In this document: piece after piece, positions 16,770 to 25,895 of the stretch
Numbering within the stretch: position 1 is the first letter of the stretch
How the letters are laid out: each line of letters begins with the position of its first letter
Assembly: GCA_028383925.1 (NCBI GenBank)
Contig: JAOEWO010000002.1
Span: 124,001-188,000, forward strand
Source of the DNA: Winogradskyella sp.
GTDB lineage: Bacteria; Bacteroidota; Bacteroidia; Flavobacteriales; Flavobacteriaceae
Length of the DNA: 64,000 bases
Direction of reading: 5' to 3'
Translations under genes and position numbers: made by a program
The notes under the pieces: model-generated
What the model was told of the DNA's origin: nothing
Seen by the model: only the letters and a program-made list of their open reading frames with translations
Database searches by the model: none

Positions 16770-17912
16770 TTAAATTTTACACAAAATTTCTGCGGCTTTC
16801 ACCAAAGTTTCATCGGTCTTTGCAAAACAGAACCGAAGTACCTTATCATCTTTCTTATTTTTATTAAATACAGACAAAGGAATAGCCGCTATTTTAAATT
16901 CTGTAGTGAGTTGTTTAGCAAAATCTACATCATTTTTATTAGTGATATTAGAATACTCTAAAACCTGAAAATACGTGCCTTGTGAGGGTTTAAATTTAAA
17001 CCTGGAGGCAGAAATTAAGTTTAAAAATAAATCGCGCTTTTGCTGAAAAAACGCGTTTAGACTTAAATATGTTTCGGCATCTTGCATATAGTCTGCAATA
17101 CCTTTTTGAGAGGGATGATGAACAGAAAACACATTAAATTGGTGTACTTTTCTAAACTCAGCCATTAAATAATCTGGTGCACAACAGTAGCCAATTTTCC
17201 ATCCGGTGTTATGAAATGTTTTACCAAAGGACGCGGTTATAAAGCTGCGTTGTTTTAAATCTGAAAATAAGCAGGCGCTTTGGTGTTGCTCGCCATCAAA
17301 AACAATATGCTCATAAACTTCGTCGCTCAATACTATAATATTAGTGTCTATTGTTAATTTTTGAAGCTGAAGCATATCGTTTTTAGTCCAAATGGTTCCG
17401 CTAGGATTATGAGGTGAGTTTATCATAATCATTTTGGTCTTATCTGATATTTTAGAGGCTACTTCGGCCCAATCTACTTTATAGTTGGGTACAGATAATT
17501 GTATAGGTGTCACTTTTCCGCCATTAACATGTACCGCAGGTTCGTAACAATCATAAGCAGGCTTAAATATAATAACTTCATCATTTGGTCTCACAAAAGC
17601 AGAAATAATGGTGTAAATAGCTTGTGTTGCGCCAGCAGTGACGGTAATTTCTTTTTCGGGATGATAGGTGTTTTTATATAACAATTGGTATTTGTTAGAA
17701 ATAGCTAAACGCAAATCTAAGTTGCCTGCCATTGGCGCATATTGGTTGTAGCCATTGTGCATAGCACTTGTAACCAAATTATTTAGTTTTTGAGAACTTG
17801 GATAGTTGGGGAAACCTTGAGATAGATTTATAGCCTTATGCGTATTTGCCAAAGCACTCATTACGCTAAAAATAGTTGTGCCTACGTTGGGCAGTTTAGA
17901 TTGGTGTTGCAT
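16770..17912 (-). CDS. Methionine aminotransferase (YbdL-like)
   Basis: A 380-residue PLP-dependent class I aminotransferase. It follows E. coli YbdL closely by eye: LPNVGTTIFSVMSALA at the N-terminus, INLSQGFPNYP, GYNQYAPMAG and TVTAGATQAIY. The catalytic lysine is Lys231 in SFGKTFHNTGWK, with SPHNPSG at 166-172 and SDEVYEH from 196. YbdL prefers methionine and other large amino acids with 2-oxo acid acceptors. Location beside a nitrilase-type omega-amidase supports a glutamine-transaminase/omega-amidase role in methionine salvage, although no other salvage genes are in the window. Confidence 0.9.
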   Translation of the reverse strand: MQHQSKLPNVGTTIFSVMSALANTHKAINLSQGFPNYPSSQKLNNLVTSAMHNGYNQYAPMAGNLDLRLAISNKYQLLYKNTYHPEKEITVTAGATQAIYTIISAFVRPNDEVIIFKPAYDCYEPAVHVNGGKVTPIQLSVPNYKVDWAEVASKISDKTKMIMINSPHNPSGTIWTKNDMLQLQKLTIDTNIIVLSDEVYEHIVFDGEQHQSACLFSDLKQRSFITASFGKTFHNTGWKIGYCCAPDYLMAEFRKVHQFNVFSVHHPSQKGIADYMQDAETYLSLNAFFQQKRDLFLNLISASRFKFKPSQGTYFQVLEYSNITNKNDVDFAKQLTTEFKIAAIPLSVFNKNKKDDKVLRFCFAKTDETLVKAAEILCKI

Positions 17913-17955
17913 AGGTTGTAAGATACTAAATCTCTATAATTTACGTTACTGTAAC

Positions 17956-18726
17956 ATGAAAAAAACAGTACTTCTATTTTTAATCAGTTTCCTTTTTTTA
18001 AGTTTTTCTAATTTTGAAAAGACCTCTAAAACTATTCATGTATTTGTAGCTTTGTGCGATAATGAAAACCAAGGTATAGTACCCGTACCAAGTAAATTGG
18101 GTAACGGTCAAGATCCTAAAAGCAACTTGTATTGGGGAGCTTTGTATGGTGTAAAAACACATTTTAAAAATAGTAAAGATTGGACTTTACTACGAACTCT
18201 AAAATCTAACAATCCAAAGATTTTAGAACGCGTGTTATTTAAACATAAAATTTTAAACACTTATTTATTAGCAGATGCATACAATGGTAAGTATATAAAG
18301 CAAACCACAATAGATTTTATGGAAGCTACTGCGGGCAGAAACGCACAGTCTGTTTCTTATAATGGTAATAATCTAAATTTTGGTGGGGCATCTCAGCTAC
18401 TTGCGTATGTTGGTCATGATGGTTTAATGGAATTTAATGTTGAAGGTGATTTTACACCCATAAATAAAAACAAAAGAGATGCTATTGCATTAGCATGCGT
18501 AAGTAAGTCTTTTTTTAAGCCTTATTTTGAAATATCTAAAGTAAATCCCTTGATTTGGACCACCGGACTCATGGCTCCAGAGGCTTACATATTAAAGGCG
18601 GCTATTGATGGTTGGGTGTTAAATGAAACAAATCTACAGATTAGAGAACGTGCTGCACAGGCTTACCATAAATATCAAAAATGTGGTGTAAATGGCGCAC
18701 GTAGATTATTGGTTACAGGTAATTAA
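17956..18726 (+). CDS. Secreted protein of unknown function
   Basis: A 256-residue protein starting MKKTVLLFLIS with a signal peptide ending near LSFSNF. The start at 17956 is preferred to an in-frame upstream ATG inside the divergent aminotransferase gene. The mature part contains IHVFVALCDNENQGIVPVP, an NLYWGALYGVKTHF segment and a C-terminal helical stretch. The N-terminal strand followed by LCDN and a YNG...LNFGGAS loop look enzyme-like, but I do not recognise the family and assign no activity. It is divergent from the aminotransferase gene, with 43 bases between them. Confidence 0.72.
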   Translation: MKKTVLLFLISFLFLSFSNFEKTSKTIHVFVALCDNENQGIVPVPSKLGNGQDPKSNLYWGALYGVKTHFKNSKDWTLLRTLKSNNPKILERVLFKHKILNTYLLADAYNGKYIKQTTIDFMEATAGRNAQSVSYNGNNLNFGGASQLLAYVGHDGLMEFNVEGDFTPINKNKRDAIALACVSKSFFKPYFEISKVNPLIWTTGLMAPEAYILKAAIDGWVLNETNLQIRERAAQAYHKYQKCGVNGARRLLVTGN

Positions 18727-18734
18727 TACGTACT

Positions 18735-18858
18735 GTCAGTTCTAGTAAAATTCATTTTAATCATTTTTGTATTAAGCACTAATTTTAAAATATTTTGTAG
18801 TTTTAGTAAGAGCTTCTCGATACAATTTTCTCATTCCTCAAAAATCACTCGAAGTGAC
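18735..18858. repeat. Diverged single copy of the 137-bp repeat element
   Basis: GTCAGTTCTAG at 18735 and CTTCTCGATACAATTTTCTC...AATCACTCGAAGTGAC ending at 18858 match the two halves of the tandem unit at 43829-44302, at lower identity. It shows the unit is an interspersed element rather than unique to the array. Confidence 0.6.
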
Positions 18859-18873
18859 GTAACCACAAATAAA

Positions 18874-19344
18874 TTAGAGCAATATACTCTTAACAATCTT
18901 TAAATGATGATTAGTATGTACATCTATAAAACGTATAACTCTAAACGTATTTACTTTACCAAATAAAGGATGTTTAAAGTAGGCGTTTTTATCTAAATCT
19001 GTAATTGATTTAATATTTTGTCTTGCTTCTGCTAATTGTGTTTTAATATCTTCTACCAAAATAGTATCGGATGGTAATACATGTTTTGGTGCTTTTGCTT
19101 TTCCTCTTGGAAAGAATTTTAGCGTTAGTAAAACCTTACCTGAAAAACTAAAATTATCTATGTATAACGCTGGGTCAGATTTTTGCATAGTAGCTATAAC
19201 TGCATTTATAACCTTTAGGCTATGGTCTAAATGCCAGGCAACATTAGTTTTTGAAATGCTAGTATTTATACTTTCACTTTGAGGAATAAAACGTTCAATG
19301 TGGTCTAATTCGTTTTCTAAAACTTTGATGTCTGCTAGTTTCAT
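18874..19344 (-). CDS. DUF1569 (DinB-like) protein
   Basis: A 156-residue protein of the DUF1569 family, related to the DinB/YfiT four-helix-bundle metalloproteins. Metal-ligand-like histidines are seen in VAWHLDHSLKV (residues about 36-46) and in the C-terminal HTNHHLK. The HPLFGKVN segment preceding the last helix is typical of the family. These proteins may be thiol-dependent transferases, but no substrate can be inferred. Transcribed alone, between a degenerate repeat copy and the ahcY terminator. Confidence 0.8.
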   Translation of the reverse strand: MKLADIKVLENELDHIERFIPQSESINTSISKTNVAWHLDHSLKVINAVIATMQKSDPALYIDNFSFSGKVLLTLKFFPRGKAKAPKHVLPSDTILVEDIKTQLAEARQNIKSITDLDKNAYFKHPLFGKVNTFRVIRFIDVHTNHHLKIVKSILL

Positions 19345-19403
19345 TTAAGTTATTTATTGAAAGATAGTAAAATGCTGTGGTGTCAAAACAAAATTGTCAA
19401 AAC

Positions 19404-19438
19404 AAAAAAAATCCCAAACATTGCTGCTTGGGATTTTG
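19404..19438 (-). terminator. Terminator of ahcY
   Basis: AAAATCCCAA (19408-19417) pairs with TTGGGATTTT (19428-19437), and the minus-strand side continues into a long T run. It lies 56 bases after the ahcY stop. Confidence 0.85.
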
Positions 19439-19493
19439 TCTAAATATCTAAAAGCGAAGTGTTCTATTATGTAGAAGCGCCAGCGGTCTTTTG

Positions 19494-20810
19494 TTAGTAT
19501 CTATAATGCTCTGGTTTATATGGGCCTTCAACAGTTACACCAATATAATCTGCTTGGTAATCTATAAGCTCAGTAAGCTCAACACCAATTCTGTTTAAGT
19601 GTAATTTTGCTACTTTTTCATCTAAATGCTTAGGTAACATGTATACGTCGTTTCCGTAAGCTTCAGCGTTTTTCCAAAGTTCAATTTGTGCTAAAGTTTG
19701 GTTTGTAAACGAATTACTCATTACAAAACTTGGGTGACCTGTTGCACAACCTAAGTTTACTAGACGGCCTTCAGCCAAAAGAATTATATCTTTTCCATTG
19801 ATAGTATATTTATCTACCTGTGGCTTAATAGTATCTTTAGTATGTCCGTGCTTTTCGTTTAACCAACCTACTTGAATTTCGTTATCAAAGTGCCCAATAT
19901 TAGCAACGATAACTTTATCTTTCATAGCCTCAAAGTGCTCAGCTCTAACAATATCTTTATTTCCTGTTGTTGTAATAACGATATCAGAATTTGCAATTAC
20001 AGTTTCTAATTTCTTAACCTCAAAACCGTCCATTGCAGCTTGTAAAGCACATATTGGGTCAATTTCAGTAACAGTTACAATAGAACCAGCACCCTTAAAA
20101 GAAGCGGCTGTTCCTTTACCAACATCACCATAACCACAAACGGTTACACGCTTACCAGCTAACATTGTATCTGTTGCACGACGAATGGCATCTACTGCAG
20201 ATTCTTTACAACCGTATTTATTATCGAACTTAGATTTTGTTACAGAATCGTTAACGTTAATTGCAGGCATTGTTAAAGTACCATTTTTAACACGCTCATA
20301 AAGTCTGTGAACACCTGTAGTTGTTTCTTCAGACAGACCTTTAATACCATCAGATAATTCTGGGTAACGGTCTAAAACCATATTGGTTAAATCTCCACCA
20401 TCATCTAAAATCATGTTTAATGGCTTACGATCTTCACCAAAAAATAAAGTTTGCTCAATACACCAATCAAACTCTTCTTCAGTCATATCTTTCCAAGCAT
20501 ATACTGCTGTACCTGTCTCTGCAATTGCTGCAGCTGCTTGATCTTGAGTAGAGAAAATATTACAAGAACTCCACGTTACTTCTGCACCAAGTGCTTGTAA
20601 AGTTTCAATTAAAACGGCAGTTTGTATCGTCATGTGCAAACAACCTGCAATACGCGCTCCTTTAAGAGGTTGCTCATTTTTATACTCTTCACGTAAACTC
20701 ATTAAGCCTGGCATTTCTGCTTCAGCTAAATTAATTTCTTTTCTTCCCCAAGCCGCAAGCGACATATCTTTTACCTTATTAGGTACGTAAGCAACTGATT
20801 TAGTACTCAT
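19494..20810 (-). CDS. ahcY: Adenosylhomocysteinase
   Basis: A 438-residue S-adenosylhomocysteine hydrolase, regenerating homocysteine and adenosine from the product of SAM-dependent methylation. Visible motifs include [16 protein letters not shown], the substrate-site [11 protein letters not shown], the NAD-binding [12 protein letters not shown] and the C-terminal KPEHYRY ending. The Lys-Tyr pair at the extreme C-terminus is the conserved residue pair that reaches into the neighbouring subunit's NAD site. A -7 promoter element is seen at 20914-20921. Confidence 0.97.
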   Translation of the reverse strand: MSTKSVAYVPNKVKDMSLAAWGRKEINLAEAEMPGLMSLREEYKNEQPLKGARIAGCLHMTIQTAVLIETLQALGAEVTWSSCNIFSTQDQAAAAIAETGTAVYAWKDMTEEEFDWCIEQTLFFGEDRKPLNMILDDGGDLTNMVLDRYPELSDGIKGLSEETTTGVHRLYERVKNGTLTMPAINVNDSVTKSKFDNKYGCKESAVDAIRRATDTMLAGKRVTVCGYGDVGKGTAASFKGAGSIVTVTEIDPICALQAAMDGFEVKKLETVIANSDIVITTTGNKDIVRAEHFEAMKDKVIVANIGHFDNEIQVGWLNEKHGHTKDTIKPQVDKYTINGKDIILLAEGRLVNLGCATGHPSFVMSNSFTNQTLAQIELWKNAEAYGNDVYMLPKHLDEKVAKLHLNRIGVELTELIDYQADYIGVTVEGPYKPEHYRY

Positions 20811-20913
20811 ACTTTTATTTTTCTTAATTTTTTTAAAATGAAACCCCTTTGGTATTTAGCATTAAAAATGGTTAAATTCGCTAACCAAAATGCTTTATTT
20901 CCCACAAGAAATG

Positions 20914-20921
20914 CAAAGATA
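20914..20921 (-). promoter_or_regulatory. -7 element for ahcY
   Basis: TATCTTTG on the minus strand matches TAnnTTTG. The -33 match is weak (a TTTAG about 18 bases upstream). A start near 20908 would give a leader of about 100 bases before the ahcY ATG. Confidence 0.5.
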
Positions 20922-20944
20922 ATCAATAACATTTACAATACTAA

Positions 20945-21571
20945 ATGCCACTCTATAAATCCATTACTGTAAATTCACAAACTACTGTTAAAATCTGGAA
21001 GATTGAAGAGTCTTATAATGCGCTAATGCAACCATTAGAGCTAAAACCAGAAAGTTTAGAACGTGTTTTAAGTATGAAAAGCCAGCTGCACCAACGCGGT
21101 TTTTTAAGTGTACGCCATCTCCTACACGAGTTTGGTTATACAGACCAAGATTTGTTTTATGACCAAAACGGTAAACCACATCTTAAAGATGGTAAACACA
21201 TTTCTATAACGCATTCCTTTACATTTTCGGGAGTTATTGTTAGTGATAAAGACGTTGGTATTGATATAGAAATGCAACGCGATAAAATTGGAATTATAGC
21301 AAAGAAATTTGTGGATTATGAATTTGATTATTTAGATAAAACAAGTAGCGATTATATTAAAAAGTTAACCATTATTTGGGGTGTTAAAGAATCGCTTTAT
21401 AAGTTATTTGCCACACCAGGTATGTTATTTAAACAACACTTTTTAGTGATTCCGTTTATGATAGAAGATGGTGAAACTATAGCATGGATAGATTATAAAG
21501 ATAAAAAATACAGATATACTACTGCTTTTTTAGAGTTTGAAGGGTTTACTTGTGCTTATGTGGTGCCATAA
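20945..21571 (+). CDS. 4'-phosphopantetheinyl transferase superfamily protein
   Basis: A 208-residue Sfp/AcpT-like PPTase, which loads the phosphopantetheine arm of coenzyme A onto carrier proteins. The metal-binding motif is GIDIE at 105-109, and the second motif WGVKESLYK runs from Trp145 to Lys153. ISITHSF at about 86-92 contains the histidine expected for CoA binding. Its stop codon overlaps the start of the next gene by one base (TAATG), so the two are translationally coupled. No carrier protein or NRPS/PKS genes are in the window, so the target is unknown; AcpS-like service of fatty acid synthesis is one possibility. Confidence 0.88.
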   Translation: MPLYKSITVNSQTTVKIWKIEESYNALMQPLELKPESLERVLSMKSQLHQRGFLSVRHLLHEFGYTDQDLFYDQNGKPHLKDGKHISITHSFTFSGVIVSDKDVGIDIEMQRDKIGIIAKKFVDYEFDYLDKTSSDYIKKLTIIWGVKESLYKLFATPGMLFKQHFLVIPFMIEDGETIAWIDYKDKKYRYTTAFLEFEGFTCAYVVP

Positions 21572-22296
21572 TGACTAAAATCTATCAAAATATAATAACT
21601 GCGATTACAAATGCTGAAAAACTTTTAGCGGTTTTAATAGATCCTGACAAGATGAAGGTTGAGTTGGTTTCAAATTTTATTTCTAAAGTCAATCAGTCTA
21701 TTGCAACACATATTTTTGTAGGAGGTAGCGAGGTCAATGAAGGCATGACGGAAACTCTGGTTGTTGAAATTAAAAAATTTACAGATTTACCCGTAGTTTT
21801 ATTTCCTGGTGATATTATTCAAATAACAGATAAAGCAGACGGTCTTTTATTTTTGTCGCTAATTTCTGGTCGAAATCCTGACTATTTAATTGGTAAACAT
21901 GTTGAAGCAGTTTCAAGATTAAGAGCTATAGATTTAGAAGTGATGCCAACAGGCTATTTGTTAATTGAAAACGAAAAAGTAACAGCAGTACAACGTGTAA
22001 GTGAAACGTTACCTATAAAAAGAAATAATATTCAAACTATAATAGATACGGCAAAAGCAGGTGAGTTATTAGGTATGAAACTTATGTATCTCGAAGCTGG
22101 TAGTGGTGCAACTCATGCTATTGAGACTGAAATTATTTCAAAAGTTAAAAAAGAATTATCTATCCCCTTAATAGTTGGTGGTGGTATTAAAAGTAAACAC
22201 CAAATAGAAAATGCGTACAAAGCCGGAGCAGATCTAATAGTTATAGGTACAGCTTTTGAGCAAGATGAATCGTTTTTTGAACACCTAAAAAAATAA
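21571..22296 (+). CDS. Geranylgeranylglyceryl-phosphate synthase family protein
   Basis: A 241-residue TIM-barrel prenyltransferase of the PcrB/GGGPS family, which joins a polyprenyl diphosphate to sn-glycerol-1-phosphate. LLAVLIDPDK near the N-terminus, the YLEAGSGA substrate loop and IVGGGIKS plus GADLIVIGTAFE phosphate-binding loops are clear. Bacteroidota members form the group II GGGPS enzymes, so a C20 ether-lipid precursor is the likely product, though the biological role in these bacteria is little understood. I start at the ATG overlapping the PPTase stop; an upstream in-frame ATG at 21550 is inside that gene. Confidence 0.88.
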   Translation: MTKIYQNIITAITNAEKLLAVLIDPDKMKVELVSNFISKVNQSIATHIFVGGSEVNEGMTETLVVEIKKFTDLPVVLFPGDIIQITDKADGLLFLSLISGRNPDYLIGKHVEAVSRLRAIDLEVMPTGYLLIENEKVTAVQRVSETLPIKRNNIQTIIDTAKAGELLGMKLMYLEAGSGATHAIETEIISKVKKELSIPLIVGGGIKSKHQIENAYKAGADLIVIGTAFEQDESFFEHLKK

Positions 22297-22297
22297 C

Positions 22298-22558
22298 ATG
22301 AACATATCTATAGATTTAACCCTTTCTCCGCTTCAGAATGATTACGAAATACACATTATAGAATTTATAAAGCGGTTAAGAGCTTCAGAATTTACAGTGT
22401 TAGAAAACCCTTTAAGTACTCAAATTTATGGAGAATTTGATACCTTAATGCCTTTTTTAACTCAAGAAATAAAACGATCGTTTGCTGAGGTTGATATTTC
22501 AGTATTACAGATGAAAATTTTAAAAACAGACCGTAGCGATTATGAACCACATTTTTGA
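22298..22558 (+). CDS. Thiamine-binding protein (MTH1187/YkoF-like)
   Basis: An 86-residue protein of the MTH1187/YkoF fold, small ferredoxin-like domains that bind thiamine or its pyrimidine part. The pattern MNISIDLTLSPL, EFTVLENPLSTQIYGEFD and a C-terminal helix match the family. It begins one base after the GGGPS stop and is followed, across a short hairpin repeat, by a PnuC-type transporter, so a role in delivery or sensing of imported thiamine is likely by context. Confidence 0.78.
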   Translation: MNISIDLTLSPLQNDYEIHIIEFIKRLRASEFTVLENPLSTQIYGEFDTLMPFLTQEIKRSFAEVDISVLQMKILKTDRSDYEPHF

Positions 22559-22562
22559 TATC

Positions 22563-22587
22563 CTGCAAGGTTTTTAAAACCTTGTAG
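22563..22587. repeat. Hairpin repeat between thiamine-binding protein and PnuC genes
   Basis: CTGCAAGGTTTT (22563-22574) and AAAACCTTGTAG (22576-22587) form a near-perfect inverted repeat. This sequence type is an interspersed flavobacterial palindrome. It lacks a T run, so it may be a processing or stability hairpin within the operon rather than a terminator. Confidence 0.6.
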
Positions 22588-22608
22588 ATATAATTGAAAT
22601 TACAGACT

Positions 22609-23241
22609 ATGAACCACCTTTTTGATTTTCTTTTTGGAAAATACTCAGCATATCAAACTTTAGATATTGTGCTAGAAATGACAGCTGTTATTTTTGGGTT
22701 TTTATCGGCTTGGTTTTCTAAACAAAATAAAATTTGGGTCTTTCCAACAGGAATGATAAGTACAATTATTTATGTGTATTTATTATTAAAATGGGAGTTG
22801 CTAGGTGATATGATGATAAATGGCTATTACTTTATAATGAGTATTTATGGCTGGTATATTTGGTCTCAAAAAATAAATAACCAACAAGTAACACCAATTT
22901 CTAGAACCATAGCTAAAGAGAAACAAATAAGTACAGCTATTTTTATAACTACCTTAGTGTTTGTCTTTGTCGTTTATAAAACCTTTGATAAGTGGACCAG
23001 TTGGGTCGCTTATGTAGATACCATTACAACCGCTATTTTCTTTGTTGGTATGTGGCTTATGGCGAGACGTAAAATCGAAAACTGGATTTTCTGGATTATT
23101 GGCGATATCATATCCGTACCTTTATATTTGTATAAAGGATTCACCTTTACAAGTTTTCAATATTTAGGATTTACACTTATTGCCATTTTTGGCTATTTAG
23201 CATGGAAGAAAAACTTAAACAACAACCCTCAAACTGTATAA
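22609..23241 (+). CDS. PnuC-family transporter, probably for thiamine (PnuT)
   Basis: A 210-residue membrane protein with about seven hydrophobic segments and the family features WFSKQNKIWVFPTGMIS, NGYYFIMSIYGWYIW and the internal repeat WIIGDIISVPLYLYKG. PnuC homologues import nicotinamide riboside, riboflavin or thiamine by facilitated diffusion with trapping by phosphorylation. The upstream thiamine-binding protein and the TPP riboswitch-controlled receptor 2.7 kb downstream favour thiamine. I use the ATG at 22609; a TTG at 22594 would add five residues. It overlaps the following ATPase gene by 40 bases. Confidence 0.88.
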   Translation: MNHLFDFLFGKYSAYQTLDIVLEMTAVIFGFLSAWFSKQNKIWVFPTGMISTIIYVYLLLKWELLGDMMINGYYFIMSIYGWYIWSQKINNQQVTPISRTIAKEKQISTAIFITTLVFVFVVYKTFDKWTSWVAYVDTITTAIFFVGMWLMARRKIENWIFWIIGDIISVPLYLYKGFTFTSFQYLGFTLIAIFGYLAWKKNLNNNPQTV

Positions 23242-23771
23242 AAGTAGTTTTATTTGGTCCTGAATCTACAGGTAAAACTACCTTGTCTAGGCAATTAGCC
23301 AGGCACTATAACTCAGTTTGGGTACGTGAGTTTGCAAGAGATTATCTGCAAGACAAATGGAATAACGAATGCAAAACGTGCGAACCAAAAGATTTGCTGC
23401 CCATAGCTTTGGGACAAATGCAGTTAGAAAATGAGTTATCTCAAAAGACAGATTCTGTTTTAATTTGTGATACAGATTTGTTAGAGACTAAAGTTTATAG
23501 TGAAGCATACTACCAAGGCACATGTAACCCGATTTTGGATACATATGCTCTAAAAAATTCTTACGACCTTTATTTTTTAACATATATTGACACGCCTTGG
23601 GAAGCAGACGACCTAAGAGATAAGCCAAACGAACGCGAACGTATGTTTAATGCTTTTGAAACAGCACTAAAAACACACAATAAGCCCTACGTATTATTAA
23701 AGGGAAATAAGAGCCAACGTTTTAACTTAGCTGTAACGCATATTGATAATTTATTAGAAAATAGAAAATGA
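23202..23771 (+). CDS. NadR-like AAA ATPase/kinase
   Basis: A 189-residue P-loop protein resembling the ribosylnicotinamide kinase half of NadR. The Walker A is FGPESTGKTTLS at about residues 18-29; REFARDYL, ICDTDLLE and a DDLRDKPNERERMF lid region follow. It lacks the NadR nucleotidyltransferase and DNA-binding domains. Kinases of this class trap PnuC-imported substrate by phosphorylation. Its start lies 40 bases inside the transporter gene, implying tight coupling. The substrate could be thiamine or nicotinamide riboside; context favours the former, the fold alone does not decide. Confidence 0.85.
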   Translation: MEEKLKQQPSNCIKVVLFGPESTGKTTLSRQLARHYNSVWVREFARDYLQDKWNNECKTCEPKDLLPIALGQMQLENELSQKTDSVLICDTDLLETKVYSEAYYQGTCNPILDTYALKNSYDLYFLTYIDTPWEADDLRDKPNERERMFNAFETALKTHNKPYVLLKGNKSQRFNLAVTHIDNLLENRK

Positions 23772-25327
23772 GTTTTACCAGTAATGATACTAAGCAGATA
23801 GCATCTAAAGGATTAACAATTAAAGCTGTTGAGTCTCAAATTTCACTTTTTAGATCGGGTATTCCTTTTGCAAATATTGCAGATGCGGCCACCATTGGTG
23901 ATGGTATTATTGCTCTAAATGGTAAATTAACACAAAGGTTAAGCGCTAGTTTTGAGTCTAAAAAAGACAAACTAAAATTAGTGAAGTTTGTGCCTGCATC
24001 TGGTGCTGCTACGCGTATGTTTAAGTTTTTATTTCAATTTATTAAAGATTACGATCCCAAAAAAGAATCTATAAACGCTCATATTAACAAGAACAAACTT
24101 AGAGATATGTCCTTATTTTTAGTTGGCTTAGAAAAATTTCCGTTTTACAATCAGGTTTTAGAAGCCCTAAAAATTAATGATATTGAATTTCATAAACTAT
24201 CTGCGAGCCATAAAGCATGGCATTTTGCTAACGCAATGTTAGATGAAAAACAACTTAATTTTGGTAACTATCCTAAAGGTTTATTGCCATTTCATACGTA
24301 TAAAAATAATATTATATCAACAGCTTTTGAAGAGCATTTATACGAGGCAGCCTTATATGCTTCCGTTAATAATAATGCTAAATTACATTTTACAATTTCA
24401 GAACGTTTTAAAGATAAATTTGATGAAGAATTTAAACGTATTGAAGAGTCTGTAGAACAAAACACAGGTGTGGCTTTTGATATTTCGTTTTCTTACCAGC
24501 ACGAATCTACAGATACAATTGCAGTAACATTAAAAGATACACCATTTAGAGAAGATGATGGGTCCCTATTATTTAGACCTTCTGGCCATGGTGCGCTATT
24601 AAAAAATTTAAATGCGTTAGATGCAGATATTATTTTTGTAAAAAACATAGATAATGTAGTTGTAAAACAATACAAAGAAGAAGTCGCTAATTATAAAAAA
24701 GCACTCGCTGGTATACTCTTAGAGCTTCAAGAGAAAACGTTTCATTTTCTAAACATATTAGATAAAGAGGAGGTTGCAGAGCAGCAACTTACAATTATAG
24801 GTGAGTTTTTAACACGAGAGCTAAATGTGAAAATTTCTATGGAGTTTGAGAAATATTCAGAAAAGTATAAAAAAGACTATCTGCGCGAAAAACTTAACAG
24901 ACCTATTCGTGTTTGTGGTATGGTTAAAAATGAAGGAGAACCAGGTGGTGGCCCATTTTGGGTAAAGGATCAAAGTTGGAACCAATCGTTACAAATTGTA
25001 GAGTCTGCACAAATAGATGCAAAAAATAAAGTGCAAAAAGATATTTTAAAAAATGCCACTCACTTTAACCCTGTAGATTTAGTTTGTGGTGTAAAAAATT
25101 ATAAAGGTGAAAAGTTTGATCTAGAAAATTTTGTAGACCATAAGACAGCTTTTATTACTATGAAAACTAAAGTAGGTAAAGATTTAAAAGCATTAGAGTT
25201 ACCTGGTCTTTGGAACGGTAGTATGGCCTATTGGAATACGCTTTTTGTTGAAGTGCCAATTATAACATTTAACCCAGTAAAGACCGTTAATGATTTGCTT
25301 AAAGCACCTCACCAAATTAAGGACTAG
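23768..25327 (+). CDS. DUF4301 protein
   Basis: A 519-residue protein of the Bacteroidota DUF4301 family. The N-terminal nucleotidyltransferase-like signature VKFVPASGAATRMFK is at about residues 75-90, and a second conserved stretch VCGMVKNEGEPGGGPFWV lies at about 380-397. The first motif resembles the G-rich loop of sugar nucleotidyltransferases, but no activity has been assigned to my knowledge. The start overlaps the NadR-like gene by four bases and the stop overlaps the ArfB gene (TAGTG), so it belongs to the same transcript. Confidence 0.82.
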   Translation: MSFTSNDTKQIASKGLTIKAVESQISLFRSGIPFANIADAATIGDGIIALNGKLTQRLSASFESKKDKLKLVKFVPASGAATRMFKFLFQFIKDYDPKKESINAHINKNKLRDMSLFLVGLEKFPFYNQVLEALKINDIEFHKLSASHKAWHFANAMLDEKQLNFGNYPKGLLPFHTYKNNIISTAFEEHLYEAALYASVNNNAKLHFTISERFKDKFDEEFKRIEESVEQNTGVAFDISFSYQHESTDTIAVTLKDTPFREDDGSLLFRPSGHGALLKNLNALDADIIFVKNIDNVVVKQYKEEVANYKKALAGILLELQEKTFHFLNILDKEEVAEQQLTIIGEFLTRELNVKISMEFEKYSEKYKKDYLREKLNRPIRVCGMVKNEGEPGGGPFWVKDQSWNQSLQIVESAQIDAKNKVQKDILKNATHFNPVDLVCGVKNYKGEKFDLENFVDHKTAFITMKTKVGKDLKALELPGLWNGSMAYWNTLFVEVPIITFNPVKTVNDLLKAPHQIKD

Positions 25328-25731
25328 TGAATATCGAATTTTTAAAATCTGAATTAACTTATAAATACGTTAGAAGCTCAGGAAGCGGTGGGCAACACGT
25401 TAATAAGGTGTCTTCTAAAGCAGAGTTGTATTTTAATCTTGAAAATTCTCAAGTCTTTAATGAGGTTGAGAAATTAAAACTGTCTCAGTTTTTTAATAAT
25501 AGATTAAATAAAGAGGGCAGTATTGTTTTAGCCTGCGATGAAAGTAGAAGTCAGTTTAGAAATAAAGCTATAGTTACGCAGCGTTTTTTAGCACTAATAG
25601 AAGAAGGACTTAAAGAAGATAAACAAAGAATTGCTACAAAAATTCCGAGAGCTGTAAAACGAAAACGTCTCAAAGCAAAACGCATTACATCTACTAAAAA
25701 GACAAATCGGAAGCCACCAATCATTGAGTAA
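25327..25731 (+). CDS. arfB: Alternative ribosome-rescue factor ArfB (YaeJ)
   Basis: A 134-residue peptidyl-tRNA hydrolase of the class I release factor family. The catalytic GGQ is at residues 21-23 in SSGSGGQHVNKVSSKAEL, and the C-terminal basic tail (from about residue 100, rich in Lys and Arg) is the part that enters the empty mRNA channel of stalled ribosomes. Translation begins at a GTG overlapping the DUF4301 stop. No ssrA is seen in the window, so whether this is a primary or back-up rescue route cannot be judged. Confidence 0.92.
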   Translation: MNIEFLKSELTYKYVRSSGSGGQHVNKVSSKAELYFNLENSQVFNEVEKLKLSQFFNNRLNKEGSIVLACDESRSQFRNKAIVTQRFLALIEEGLKEDKQRIATKIPRAVKRKRLKAKRITSTKKTNRKPPIIE

Positions 25732-25895
25732 TAATTAACTTTATTATTTCTTATAATTTTAAAGATTAAGAAATTCTATACAGAAGACACGGCATGTTTA
25801 TAGTAACTTTTTAAACAAGAATTTTATTTTAATCGCTAGTTTTATTTTCAATTAAAAAAAATAAAAATTACAATTCATAAGTCAAAAATCTATTA

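Noticed and set aside
17878-17955. Longer N-terminus of the secreted protein at 17956
   Set aside because: The added codons lie antisense inside the aminotransferase start and place a Cys-rich, non-hydrophobic stretch before a perfect signal peptide.
22563-22587. Hairpin between thiamine-binding protein and PnuC genes as a terminator
   Set aside because: It lacks a T run on either strand and the sequence type recurs as an interspersed palindrome, so it does not separate transcripts on present evidence.
25732-25895. Gap between arfB and the riboswitch promoter examined for genes or terminators
   Set aside because: Only A/T-rich sequence without a convincing hairpin or ORF is visible.
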